Positions 41,737-49,950 of a stretch of DNA of 64,000 nucleotides are shown here, piece by piece. Position 1 is the stretch's first letter, and each line of letters opens with the position of its first letter. Origin of the DNA: CAIMZW01 sp037135095 (GTDB lineage: Bacteria; Actinomycetota; Actinomycetes; Nanopelagicales; Nanopelagicaceae). Made by a program: the position numbers and the translations under genes. Under the pieces are notes generated by a model, which saw only the letters and a list, made by a program, of their open reading frames with translations, was not told the origin of the DNA and ran no database searches. The DNA lies in NCBI GenBank assembly GCA_037135095.1, contig JBAXKZ010000003.1, forward strand, positions 1-64,000. Direction: 5' to 3'.

Positions 41737-42960
41737 TTGCAAAGTTCGGCAGCGAAAGTTAAACGCCCCTCGGAGGTAATCGCGACCCGAGCTCGAAACA
41801 TGCTCTGGTTGGCCTTCGGGACCATGGGCGTGATGGCAAATGCTTGGGTTCCTCGGATTCCCGAAATTAAACATGCGTTACATATGAGCAACTCCCAGTT
41901 CGGCGTCGTTTTGTTAGGCAGCCCAATTGGCTTAGTAATTGGCGCACAGTTAGCGGGACGGATGATCCACACCTTTGGGTCGCGGCGGGTAGCTCTGATT
42001 GCCGGTTTGGAAATGTCGGGCGGGCTGATTCTGTTGGGAATTGCGCACTCAAAATGGAGCTTGGTAATTGCCTTGTTTGTAATGGGAATTGGCTACTCCG
42101 CAATCGATAATGCCGTGAATACTCAAGCGGTTGCGGTAGAAAAGATATTGGACCGCCGCTATATGTCAGGTTTCCATGGGTCCTGGAGTGTAGGTGCGCT
42201 AATCGCCGCTGCTATTGGTGGACTTCTCGCTCATCACACTACTTCGAAGGAAAATATTGTCGGAGTCGGAATTATCTCTTTCGTGGTTTTCATCCCTAAC
42301 TTACTTAATCTGCTACCAGATAACCTTGATGGCCATGCAGGTCATGAGGAAGTTACCAGCGCAAAGATTCCATTCTTTGGCAAAGGTACCGGTATTTTGT
42401 GGCTGATTGGTTTTGGCTTAATCGGTTGTTTGATTCCCGAAGCGGCTGCCAGTGACTGGGCTGGGATCTTGCTACACGAACATATGAGAATCGGGACCGG
42501 GCTAGATGCATCAGCCTTCGGCGCCTTTGCTTTGGCAATGATCGTAGGAAGATTTAGCGGCGATCATCTAATGATGAAATATGGTGCCGAGCGAATTGTT
42601 AAATATGGTGGCTATATTGGTGGCGTAACGCTTGGAGCATGTATTGCCATCGCCGTACCCGTCTCCAGTTTCAACATTTATCTTGGGCTTGGGATCATAA
42701 TCTTTGGTTTCATAATCGCTGGGCTCGGAATCGGCCCTATGGTTCCAGCTTTTATTTCCGCGACCGGAAGAATGACTGCAATAGCACCCTCGGTCGCCAT
42801 CGCCCGAGTCGGGGTTATTGGCTTGTTGGCTTATTACATTGGCCCTGTTGTTACCGGTTCCTTAGCAGATCTGTTTTCATTACCGGTGGCGATGGCTTTC
42901 CCATGTTCAGTACTAATACTGGCGGGTTATCTTTCCAAGACCGTTAGAGCGCCGAAATAA
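41737..42960 (+). CDS. Major facilitator superfamily transporter
   Basis: 407 residues, about twelve TM helices. The first loop region has NSQFGVVLLGSPIGLVIGAQLAGRMIHTFGSRRVALI, an MFS motif A variant. The protein resembles YbjJ-like sugar or fosmidomycin-type MFS proteins; the substrate is unknown. I place the start at TTG 41737 because GGAGGCGAGG lies 5 nt upstream; an in-frame TTG at 41716 has no such site. Divergent from the GNAT gene. Confidence 0.82.
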   Translation: MQSSAAKVKRPSEVIATRARNMLWLAFGTMGVMANAWVPRIPEIKHALHMSNSQFGVVLLGSPIGLVIGAQLAGRMIHTFGSRRVALIAGLEMSGGLILLGIAHSKWSLVIALFVMGIGYSAIDNAVNTQAVAVEKILDRRYMSGFHGSWSVGALIAAAIGGLLAHHTTSKENIVGVGIISFVVFIPNLLNLLPDNLDGHAGHEEVTSAKIPFFGKGTGILWLIGFGLIGCLIPEAAASDWAGILLHEHMRIGTGLDASAFGAFALAMIVGRFSGDHLMMKYGAERIVKYGGYIGGVTLGACIAIAVPVSSFNIYLGLGIIIFGFIIAGLGIGPMVPAFISATGRMTAIAPSVAIARVGVIGLLAYYIGPVVTGSLADLFSLPVAMAFPCSVLILAGYLSKTVRAPK

Positions 42961-42964
42961 TTAC

Positions 42965-43714
42965 TTAATTCAGTAACCAAGTCTTCAATAATGAATAGAT
43001 CGCAATCGCGAAAAGCAAACCGGCAAAGTATTTTCGAAGTTTGATGGCTGGTACTCGCGAACTAAAGTGCGAAGCGAGCGTTGAGATGACTATCGCCGAA
43101 GCTCCCATTGCGATTGGGATTGTCCAGTTGATCTCGTGCCAAATTGAATGGTGCGCCAAGAAGGCGGTCAAACTGTTTAGAGAGATGATTAGTAGTGAAG
43201 TACCTGCCGCCTTATTTTGCGGAGTATGAAAGAAGAGAACCAAAACCGGGATTGCTAGAAAGCCGCCACCAATTCCGAAGAGTCCAGTCATCGCACCAAT
43301 TGTCAGTGAGATCGCAATTAAGGCCGCGATCGGCATCTGGCGTTCCGATTTAGTTTCCGATGGCTTTCGCAACATCGAGATTCCGGCGACTATCAAAATG
43401 GTTGAGAAGCCAGAGACAATGAAATTTTCTGAAATATGTTTTGAGATCGCGCTGGCACCGATATTTGTTATTAGCCCGATTCCCCAGATAGTGGCGGCAT
43501 CGCGGATCAGGACATCTTTATCCCGAAACTTTGGGATGGTCCCAAAGGCAGCAGCTAGAAAGACCACGGCTAGCGCGGCAGTCGTTGCATGCATCGGAGT
43601 GAAGTGAAAGAGGTAGAGCAGGATCGGGACCGAAAGCATTGCGCCACCGGCACCAACGAAGCCCAGGACCGTTCCGATGAAGCCGCCAGCGATTAGTGCC
43701 ATGGCAATATGCAT
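42965..43714 (-). CDS. TauE/SafE-family membrane protein (sulfite exporter type)
   Basis: 249 residues, about eight TM helices in two repeats, each with the family motif (GTVLGFVGAGGAMLSVPILL and GAMTGLFGIGGGFLAIPVLVLF). Family members export sulfite, sulfoacetate or other organic anions. Its stop is 4 nt from that of the convergent MFS gene. The N-terminal Met is uncertain (43714 or 43702). Confidence 0.88.
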   Translation of the reverse strand: MHIAMALIAGGFIGTVLGFVGAGGAMLSVPILLYLFHFTPMHATTAALAVVFLAAAFGTIPKFRDKDVLIRDAATIWGIGLITNIGASAISKHISENFIVSGFSTILIVAGISMLRKPSETKSERQMPIAALIAISLTIGAMTGLFGIGGGFLAIPVLVLFFHTPQNKAAGTSLLIISLNSLTAFLAHHSIWHEINWTIPIAMGASAIVISTLASHFSSRVPAIKLRKYFAGLLFAIAIYSLLKTWLLN

Positions 43715-43798
43715 GGGGCAATACTGTCAGACTAAAATGTTGAATTTTCAAGCAAAAGTCTGGTCAGTTTGATCTAGAGGGAGCGCCAATCGGGGGAG

Positions 43799-43827
43799 TT
43801 GCCAGTGTCGGGGGTGGCGACTATCTT
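43799..43827 (+). promoter_or_regulatory. Promoter of the SOS mutagenesis cassette
   Basis: TTGCCA (43799-43804), a 17-bp spacer and TATCTT (43822-43827) form a good sigma-70-type promoter. Its predicted start is at or near A43836, the first base of the DUF6504 ATG. Confidence 0.6.
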
Positions 43828-43843
43828 TCGAACATATGTTCGA
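43828..43843. promoter_or_regulatory. SOS box (LexA binding site)
   Basis: TCGAACATATGTTCGA is a perfect palindrome fitting the actinobacterial SOS consensus TCGAAC-N4-GTTCGA. It lies immediately downstream of the -10 element and contains the ATG (43836) of the DUF6504 gene. LexA bound here would block initiation of the DUF6504-dnaE2-dinB transcript. Confidence 0.88.
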
Positions 43844-44162
43844 ATCAACCAGCCCTGCAGAGCCAGTCCCGGCCAATACCGCCCGAGTGCTCGCTCCTGA
43901 AGGCGAGCCCACAGAGTTCCTCTACAAGGGGCGCCGCTTCCATGTCCATGCCATCGTCTCCAGGTGGCGCGAATCCGGCGGCTGGTGGAATCGGATTGCC
44001 GATGGCAATAACCATCTCAACGAGAGCAATATCTTCGATGATGGCGCCCGAGCTATTTGGCGCGTAGAAGCTGCCCCCGAAGGAACCTTGACCACCTTTG
44101 AAATTGAGCGCGATGAGATCACCGGCACCTGGCTCATTCGCCCTACCTCCAGACCACTCTAA
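43836..44162 (+). CDS. DUF6504-family protein, first gene of SOS cassette
   Basis: 108 residues with the family core EFLYKGRRFHVHAIVSRWRESGGWWNR and IWRVEAAPEGTLTTFEIERD. DUF6504 proteins commonly accompany dnaE2 and Y-family polymerase genes in actinobacteria; their function is unknown. The ATG sits inside the SOS box and coincides with the predicted transcription start, so translation would be leaderless. A GTG at 43887 is a weaker alternative. dnaE2 follows 24 nt later. Confidence 0.8.
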   Translation: MFESTSPAEPVPANTARVLAPEGEPTEFLYKGRRFHVHAIVSRWRESGGWWNRIADGNNHLNESNIFDDGARAIWRVEAAPEGTLTTFEIERDEITGTWLIRPTSRPL

Positions 44163-44186
44163 TTTCGTTGCAACTGCGGATTAATA

Positions 44187-47100
44187 ATGACAACTCCTTT
44201 TACGCACCTCCATCTCTCCAGTGGCTACTCCTTTAAATATGGAACTGCGCAACCAGCCCAACTTGTAGAACGAGCTGCGGAATTTGGGATGAGCGCTTTG
44301 GCGCTAACCGATCGCGATGGAATGGCGGGGGCAATTCGCTTTGCGCAAAGTTGCGAGGCCAATCAGATCACGCCGATTCTGGGCGTCAATTTAAGTCTCA
44401 TCCATAAGAAGTATCGCGTCACCTTGTTGGCACAATCTGGGCAGTTAGCTTCGTTGTATCGGTTGCTTTCTAGCATCAATATGGCAGGGGAAGAGAACCT
44501 GCTTACCTATGAGCTGCTGGCAAAGTTTTCCGAGTACTCAACAAATTTGCTGCTGCTGCATGGTGCCGATTCGCAGTTAGCTACGGCAATTGGCTCCAGG
44601 CGATATGACGAAGCATTATCAATCTATAACTCAACCCGTGAGCTATTTGCCGATCAGGCGGTGGAATGTGTCTCGCATCAAGTCCGAGGCGACGGGCCAT
44701 TTTCTACAACGCTCGCCGCCCGGATGTTGGGTTTCGCTCGCGATCATGGTCTGCCCGCGATTCTTACCAACTCCGCTCGGATGCTCGATCGCAGCGATGG
44801 CCCAGTTGCCGATGTTCTTGATGCCACCAGAAATTTGGTTCCATTGCATGATCGCCACACCGAACGAAATAACAGCGAAGGCTATTTCAAAAGCAGTTCG
44901 GATATGGCAGCTATCGCTGATGAAATTTCGCGCGCGGCTGGCGAGCGGAACGGCAGAAATTTATTGATTACTACTAACCAGTGGGCAGAGCGCTCGCTGC
45001 TATCAGCGCGGCGCGATATCGGAATTGGCGAAATTCATCTGCCCGAACCCAGCGTCGTAGGTGCTAAAGACCGAGAAGGTTTAGTTCGGCAACTACGTGA
45101 ACGTTGCGAAGTTGGATTACACCAGCGCTATAGCGGTGCTCGCTCAGTCCCAGCAGCTTCGCGGCTAGAAGATGAACTAGCAACAGTTAGAACTTTGGGC
45201 TACGAGTCTTACTTTCTTACCGTTGCAAATATCACCGATATGGCGCGCAATTTGGGAATCCGTGTTGCAGCGCGTGGCAGCGGAGCGGGCTCACTGATCT
45301 GCCATCTATTGGGGATCTCTGGAGTAGAGCCGATCTCTTATGGTCTTTTGATGGAGCGCTTCTGCTCCACGCTGCGCCATGAACTGCCAGATATTGATAT
45401 CGATGTTGAATCTGCCAGACGGTTAGAAATTTACGATGCCGTCTTCGAGCGCTACGGCGATCCCAATTGGACCAAGCCCGGAAATAGTTCCCGCTGCGCC
45501 ACAGTTGCAATGGTTGAGACCTACCGAGCCCGTCATGCCATTCGCGATGTTGGCGCGGCTTTAGGGATTGCCCCAATGGAGATTGATCTAATTGCCAAAG
45601 CACTTCCTCATATCAGAGCGCGCAATATTGCTAAAGCGCTAGCTAATTTGCCAGAGTTAAAAAGTTTAAATCTCACTACGCCAGTGATGAAGATGGCGAT
45701 CGAATTAGCTGGTCGACTAGATGGCCTACCTCGCCACCTTTCTATGCATCCATGTGCCGTTGCCCTTTCCGACATTGGGTTGCTAGATCACGCACCAATC
45801 CAACGCAATGCCAGCGGATATCCAATGGTTCAATTTGATAAAGATGATGTCGAGGCAATCGGGTTATTGAAGCTCGATATCTTGGGCGTTCGGATGCAAT
45901 CGGCTATCTCTTATGCTCTCCGCGAAATCGAACGAGTAGATGGCGAAGTAATAGCGATTGATGAAGTTCCATTAGATGATGTAAAGACCTTTGATTTAAT
46001 CAAATCGACTCGGACCTTAGGAATCTTCCAAGTCGAAAGTCCAGGGCAGCGGGAATTAGTTGGCAAGCTAGCGCCTAATAATTTCACCGATCTAATAATT
46101 GATATCTCGTTATTTCGCCCCGGGCCAGTAAAGAGCGACATGATCACGCCCTTCCTTAACTCCAGACAAGGGCTGCGCAAGCGCTCCAATATTCATCCCG
46201 ATCTCGAACCAGTCTTGGCCGAGACCGAAGGGGTGGTTGTCTTTCACGAGCAGGTCATTCGAATTATTGCAATTCTTAGCGGGATCTCATTGGCAGAAGC
46301 TGATGAGAAGCGGCGGGACTTGGGAACCATTGACGGCCAACAAGCAGTCTGCGATTGGTTCTACCCAGCAGCGCTGGCTCGCGGTTATTCCTACGAAATA
46401 GTGGCAGAAGTTTGGGAGATCCTTAGGGCCTTTGCCTCGTTCGGATTCTGCAAAGCCCATGCGGCAGCATTTGCGCTACCTACCTATCAATCAGCTTGGC
46501 TGAAGACTCATCACACCGCAGCCTTTATCGCTGGCGCGCTAACACATGATCCAGGAATGTATCCCAGACGGTTAATTTTGGATGAGGCCAGACAATGGGG
46601 GATAACCATTGCACCGTTAGATATTAATCTTTCAGATCGAACCTATCGAGTAGAACGCACCAGCGTTTCGTTGCGAACTCCGTATACGGCGCCGGATCTT
46701 ATGAGCACTGGCGCTTCGTTAACACTTCCAGATGCTCGCGGCTATGCAATTCGGATGGCCTTTTCAGAACTTAGTGGAATCAACGACCAAGAGATCGAAA
46801 GTATTCTTTTGGGACAGCCTTACCAAGATGTAGGTGACTTTGTGCGCCGAGCGGGTGCCAGCCGGCCAACAACGGAGTCGCTGATTGCGGTTGGTGCCTT
46901 CGATCAATTGCATTCACTGCAAGAGCAGAAAATTAATCGCCGTGACCTACTCCTTCATCTCCAAGATGTTGATCGTTTAACGGGTAACCGCAAAAGTTTA
47001 GGCAGCGGCCAGATGACTTTGGGTTTGCAACCTCCAACACTGGTATCCAGCGGTTTACCCGATTTAACACCGGCAGAGCGGGTTCGCAACGAGATCGAAA

Positions 47101-47504
47101 TTATGGGGATGGATATCTCTCATCACATGATGGAGTTCTACGGCGAGTTCCTTAATGAGATTGGCGCGATCCGGTCTTCAGATCTAATTCAGCAACGTGC
47201 TAAATCTTCAGTATTAGTTGCTGGCGTAAAGGTGGCGCTCCAGACTCCGCCGGTTCGATCTGGCAGGCGGGTTATGTTTTTAACTTTAGATGATGGCTAT
47301 GGCTGTAATGATGTTACTTTTTTTGAAGATATGCAGGCGAGCTCTGCCGACTTGCTCTATCGCACATCACTCTTTTTAGTACGAGGCGAGATTAGGCGGA
47401 CTGGTCCAAGAGGAATTTCGTTGCGGGCAACTGGCGCGTGGGAGTTAGCCGCTTCTTACGAAAAGTGGCGTAGCCTTCGAGTTTGTGAGCCCCTCAATGG
47501 CTGA
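44187..47504 (+). CDS. dnaE2: Error-prone DNA polymerase DnaE2
   Basis: 1105 residues, C-family polymerase. N-terminal PHP domain (FTHLHLSSGYSFKYGTAQPAQLVERAAEFGM, then LALTDRDGMAGA), polymerase core with the catalytic acidic cluster around LPDIDIDVES (about residue 404) and LLKLDILGVRM, FGFCKAHAAAFA, and a C-terminal OB fold (VLVAGVKVALQTPP). The length and PHP start match DnaE2, not replicative DnaE1, which is longer. It carries out SOS-induced translesion synthesis. Its final codons overlap the dinB start region. Confidence 0.9.
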   Translation: MTTPFTHLHLSSGYSFKYGTAQPAQLVERAAEFGMSALALTDRDGMAGAIRFAQSCEANQITPILGVNLSLIHKKYRVTLLAQSGQLASLYRLLSSINMAGEENLLTYELLAKFSEYSTNLLLLHGADSQLATAIGSRRYDEALSIYNSTRELFADQAVECVSHQVRGDGPFSTTLAARMLGFARDHGLPAILTNSARMLDRSDGPVADVLDATRNLVPLHDRHTERNNSEGYFKSSSDMAAIADEISRAAGERNGRNLLITTNQWAERSLLSARRDIGIGEIHLPEPSVVGAKDREGLVRQLRERCEVGLHQRYSGARSVPAASRLEDELATVRTLGYESYFLTVANITDMARNLGIRVAARGSGAGSLICHLLGISGVEPISYGLLMERFCSTLRHELPDIDIDVESARRLEIYDAVFERYGDPNWTKPGNSSRCATVAMVETYRARHAIRDVGAALGIAPMEIDLIAKALPHIRARNIAKALANLPELKSLNLTTPVMKMAIELAGRLDGLPRHLSMHPCAVALSDIGLLDHAPIQRNASGYPMVQFDKDDVEAIGLLKLDILGVRMQSAISYALREIERVDGEVIAIDEVPLDDVKTFDLIKSTRTLGIFQVESPGQRELVGKLAPNNFTDLIIDISLFRPGPVKSDMITPFLNSRQGLRKRSNIHPDLEPVLAETEGVVVFHEQVIRIIAILSGISLAEADEKRRDLGTIDGQQAVCDWFYPAALARGYSYEIVAEVWEILRAFASFGFCKAHAAAFALPTYQSAWLKTHHTAAFIAGALTHDPGMYPRRLILDEARQWGITIAPLDINLSDRTYRVERTSVSLRTPYTAPDLMSTGASLTLPDARGYAIRMAFSELSGINDQEIESILLGQPYQDVGDFVRRAGASRPTTESLIAVGAFDQLHSLQEQKINRRDLLLHLQDVDRLTGNRKSLGSGQMTLGLQPPTLVSSGLPDLTPAERVRNEIEIMGMDISHHMMEFYGEFLNEIGAIRSSDLIQQRAKSSVLVAGVKVALQTPPVRSGRRVMFLTLDDGYGCNDVTFFEDMQASSADLLYRTSLFLVRGEIRRTGPRGISLRATGAWELAASYEKWRSLRVCEPLNG

Positions 47505-48705
47505 AAAACCAGAGTATTCCACCATCCTCCACGTGGATATGGATGCCTTCTACGCCTCTGTCGCGGAAAAAGATGACCCCTCACTTCGCGGCAAAGCTGT
47601 AGTCGTTGGAGCAGGTGCCCGTGGCGTCGTTCTATCGGCAAATTATGCCGCCCGAAAGTTTGGTATCAGAGCTGCGATGCCAGTCTCCAGAGCGCGTCGC
47701 ATGGCACCAAGTGCAATCTTTGTTGTTCCCAATCACGAACGCTATGGCGAAGTATCTGATCACATCATGGAGATCTTCGCCGCTTTTACGCCACTTGTTG
47801 AACCACTGTCGCTAGATGAAGCATTCCTAGATGTAACTGGATCAAAACGCTTATTGGGTAGTGGCCGCGAAATTGCAATAAAGATTCGAGCCCGAGTCGA
47901 ATCCGAAGAAGGTATTACTTGTTCGGTAGGAATCGCTAGCAGCAAGTTCATTGCAAAGTTAGCATCGGGCCACTGCAAACCAAATGGCATGCTCGAGATT
48001 GCGCCCGATCGCATCTTAGAATTCTTGCATCCGCTTCCCGTCTCCGATATTTGGGGAGTGGGGCCAAAGACCAATGAGGAGCTATTGCGTTTGGGATTGC
48101 GCACCGTTTCAGAACTTGCAAATACGCCACGAGCCACACTAATAAGGGCGCTGGGCGAAGCAACCGGATCTGCACTTTATGAACTTGCGTGGGGTCGAGA
48201 TTATCGCGATGTTTCACCAGATGAACCAGATAAAAGTATTAGTGCAGCTGAAACATTTGCCGTTGATATCGATGATCCAGAAATAATTCTGCGCGAATTT
48301 TTGCGGCTAACTGAAAAAGCAACTGCCAGACTTCGGGCACGCAGGATGTTTGCAAAAACAATTAGCATCAAAGTTCGATTCGCTGATTTTAAAACAATCA
48401 ATCGATCAAAGACTTTGGCCCTACCGATTGATGGCACCCAAGAGAGTTACGAAGTTGTAAAGAAATTGTACGAAGCGCTCAAATTGGATCGGGCCAGGTT
48501 GCGCTTGGTCGGGGTTAGTTTGGAGGGGTTAGTTTCTGGGGCCGCGGCACCAGAGCAACTCGTATTAGGAGAGCGCGAAAAAGGCTGGCGCCAGGCAGAG
48601 GCAGCGGTGGACAAAGCCTCGGCACGCTTTGGTAGCGGTTCAGTTCGTCCGGCGCGGCTAGTTAAGCGCCTGCCGCCCCCTGATTCAGAGTCCAAACCTT
48701 CATAA
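47485..48705 (+). CDS. dinB: DNA polymerase IV (Y family, DinB)
   Basis: 406 residues from GTG 47485 (402 from ATG 47497); both overlap the dnaE2 3' end, so the genes are coupled. Palm motifs with metal-binding acids are intact: HVDMDAFYASV and LSLDEAFLDVTG. Helix-hairpin-helix region DIWGVGPKTNEELLRLGL, little-finger domain about 240-350, and a possible clamp-binding motif EQLVLGE near 360. Intact catalytic residues distinguish it from the inactive ImuB that usually pairs with DnaE2. Confidence 0.92.
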   Translation: MSPSMAEKPEYSTILHVDMDAFYASVAEKDDPSLRGKAVVVGAGARGVVLSANYAARKFGIRAAMPVSRARRMAPSAIFVVPNHERYGEVSDHIMEIFAAFTPLVEPLSLDEAFLDVTGSKRLLGSGREIAIKIRARVESEEGITCSVGIASSKFIAKLASGHCKPNGMLEIAPDRILEFLHPLPVSDIWGVGPKTNEELLRLGLRTVSELANTPRATLIRALGEATGSALYELAWGRDYRDVSPDEPDKSISAAETFAVDIDDPEIILREFLRLTEKATARLRARRMFAKTISIKVRFADFKTINRSKTLALPIDGTQESYEVVKKLYEALKLDRARLRLVGVSLEGLVSGAAAPEQLVLGEREKGWRQAEAAVDKASARFGSGSVRPARLVKRLPPPDSESKPS

Positions 48706-48803
48706 GCTGACCCTTCGCGGCAAAATAACCCAGCTTTGCTGTGAATTTGACCCGATTTTGGTTTTTCCAGGCCCTTTGACTTTCCCATAACCCGAGCCTG
48801 CTC

Positions 48804-48809
48804 TATTCT
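48804..48809 (+). promoter_or_regulatory. -10-like TATTCT before DUF3040 gene
   Basis: TATTCT ends 6 nt before ATG 48816 with no Shine-Dalgarno. A TTGACT lies 22 bp upstream, too far for a normal -35. Confidence 0.4.
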
Positions 48810-48815
48810 TCCAAT

Positions 48816-49175
48816 ATGGCTCTCTCCGATAATGAACGTCGCCTATTGGCCGAGATGGAAGCTGCCCTGGAACAAGATGATCCACGCTTAGTTTTAACTA
48901 TGACCGGCAAGGCTCGAACTCGCCAAGGAAGCCGCCTGCTTATGGGTGGACTGCTTCTGCTTACCGGCATGGCGGTGCTATTGATTGGCTTGGTAGCCAA
49001 GAGCACGCCTGGTGGAATTATCGGCTTCTTAGTAGCCCTAGTTGGCGTTCTCTTTCTACTTTCTAATCTTGGTCGCTCAAACGCTTCGCCTAACTACAAG
49101 GGGCCAAAGCCGAAGAAGACCCCGTGGAGCGCAAAGCTAGAAGAGCGCTGGGATCGGCGGAACTTCGAAAATTAA
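48816..49175 (+). CDS. DUF3040-family membrane protein
   Basis: 119 residues beginning MALSDNERRLLAEMEAALEQDDP, the diagnostic DUF3040 start, followed by two TM helices (about 40-58 and 64-82) and a basic tail. The family is restricted to actinobacteria and very often lies just upstream of mraZ, as here. Function unknown. A strong terminator separates it from mraZ. Confidence 0.93.
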   Translation: MALSDNERRLLAEMEAALEQDDPRLVLTMTGKARTRQGSRLLMGGLLLLTGMAVLLIGLVAKSTPGGIIGFLVALVGVLFLLSNLGRSNASPNYKGPKPKKTPWSAKLEERWDRRNFEN

Positions 49176-49197
49176 GGGTTAAAACTCTTTTACTAAA

Positions 49198-49219
49198 GCC
49201 ACCTTCGGGTGGTTTTTTT
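49198..49219 (+). terminator. Intrinsic terminator after DUF3040 gene
   Basis: CCACC (49199-49203), TTCG tetraloop, GGTGG (49208-49212) and seven T: a compact classic terminator. Confidence 0.92.
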
Positions 49220-49251
49220 ATGCCCAAAATCGGAAAGAAAAGGGCGCTAGA

Positions 49252-49286
49252 TGGTTGAAAGTGGGGGAATATGGAGTAAAGTGGTG
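49252..49286 (+). promoter_or_regulatory. MraZ operator: four 10-bp-spaced TGGNN repeats
   Basis: TGGTT, TGGGG, TGGAG and TGGTG start at 49252, 49262, 49272 and 49282, each exactly 10 bp apart. Known MraZ boxes are direct TGGG-like repeats on the same face of the helix. They lie just upstream of a -35-like TTGAGG (49289-49294) and 17-bp-spaced TATTAA (49312-49317), fitting autoregulation of the dcw operon by MraZ. Confidence 0.75.
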
Positions 49287-49337
49287 GCTTGAGGCAAGTT
49301 CCAAGCGTAACTATTAACGGCTTTTTGGGGGGTGAAG

Positions 49338-49769
49338 ATGTTTCTTGGCACCCACGAACCCAAATTGGATGAGAAGGGGCGGATTATCCTTCCGGCCAGG
49401 TTTCGCGATGAATTGGCCAATGGCCTGGTGATTACCAAGGGGCAGGAGCGCTGCCTATATGTCTTCCCCGCCGCTGAATTTTTCGCAATAACTGAACGTC
49501 TTCGCCAAGCCCCGGTAACTGAGAAAGCTGCTCGTGACTACATGCGAGTCATGTTCGCTGGCGCTCACGATGAAGTTCCCGATAAACAAGGTCGAGTCAG
49601 CATTCCGCAAGGACTTCGGACCTATGCCGATCTGGCAAAGGAGTGTGTGGTCATCGGGGCCAATACTCGATTAGAAATTTGGGATTCCAGCGCGTGGAAT
49701 ACCTACCTCACCGACCGCGAGAAGAGTTTCTCGGATGTTTCTTCGGAGGTGTTGCCCGGGCTCTTCTAA
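49338..49769 (+). CDS. mraZ: Transcriptional regulator MraZ
   Basis: 143 residues with two SpoVT/AbrB-like halves: MFLGTHEPKLDEKGRIILPARFRDEL and DEVPDKQGRVSIPQGLRTYA, each holding the conserved DxKGR/DxQGR motif. It is the first gene and DNA-binding repressor of the division and cell-wall cluster. ATG 49338 has GGGGGGTG upstream and gives the canonical MFLGTH start; a GTG 6 nt earlier is in frame but unlikely. Confidence 0.95.
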   Translation: MFLGTHEPKLDEKGRIILPARFRDELANGLVITKGQERCLYVFPAAEFFAITERLRQAPVTEKAARDYMRVMFAGAHDEVPDKQGRVSIPQGLRTYADLAKECVVIGANTRLEIWDSSAWNTYLTDREKSFSDVSSEVLPGLF

Positions 49770-49770
49770 T

Positions 49771-49872
49771 TCCTCTCTCTTGTGGCCACCGCCGACCTTT
49801 TTAAGATACGGCGCCACTTCCCCGGCGCCGTTCTCATAGATCCGTCGGCCGGCGGTGACCAGAGGAGAGAGG
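49771..49872 (+). ncRNA. mraW RNA motif-like leader
   Basis: The 5' arm CCTCTCTC...ACCGCCGACC (49772-49797) pairs with GGCCGGCGGTGACC...GAGAGAGG (49847-49872). An inner hairpin, ACGGCGCC/GGCGCCGT (about 49808-49832), sits between. An elongated structured RNA in front of rsmH (mraW) in actinobacteria is described as the mraW RNA motif. It occupies most of the mraZ-rsmH gap and may attenuate or stabilise the operon transcript. Confidence 0.75.
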
Positions 49873-49950
49873 GAAAGAAAATCTTGTCAACGCTGAAGAA
49901 AAAGTATTACGTGATTAATTAGGAAATTTAGTTCGGGGGAGGGGAAGTTG

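Noticed and set aside
47485..48705. ImuB (inactive Y-family adaptor)
   Set aside because: The catalytic motifs DMDAFYASV and SLDEAFLD are intact, which fits DinB rather than ImuB.
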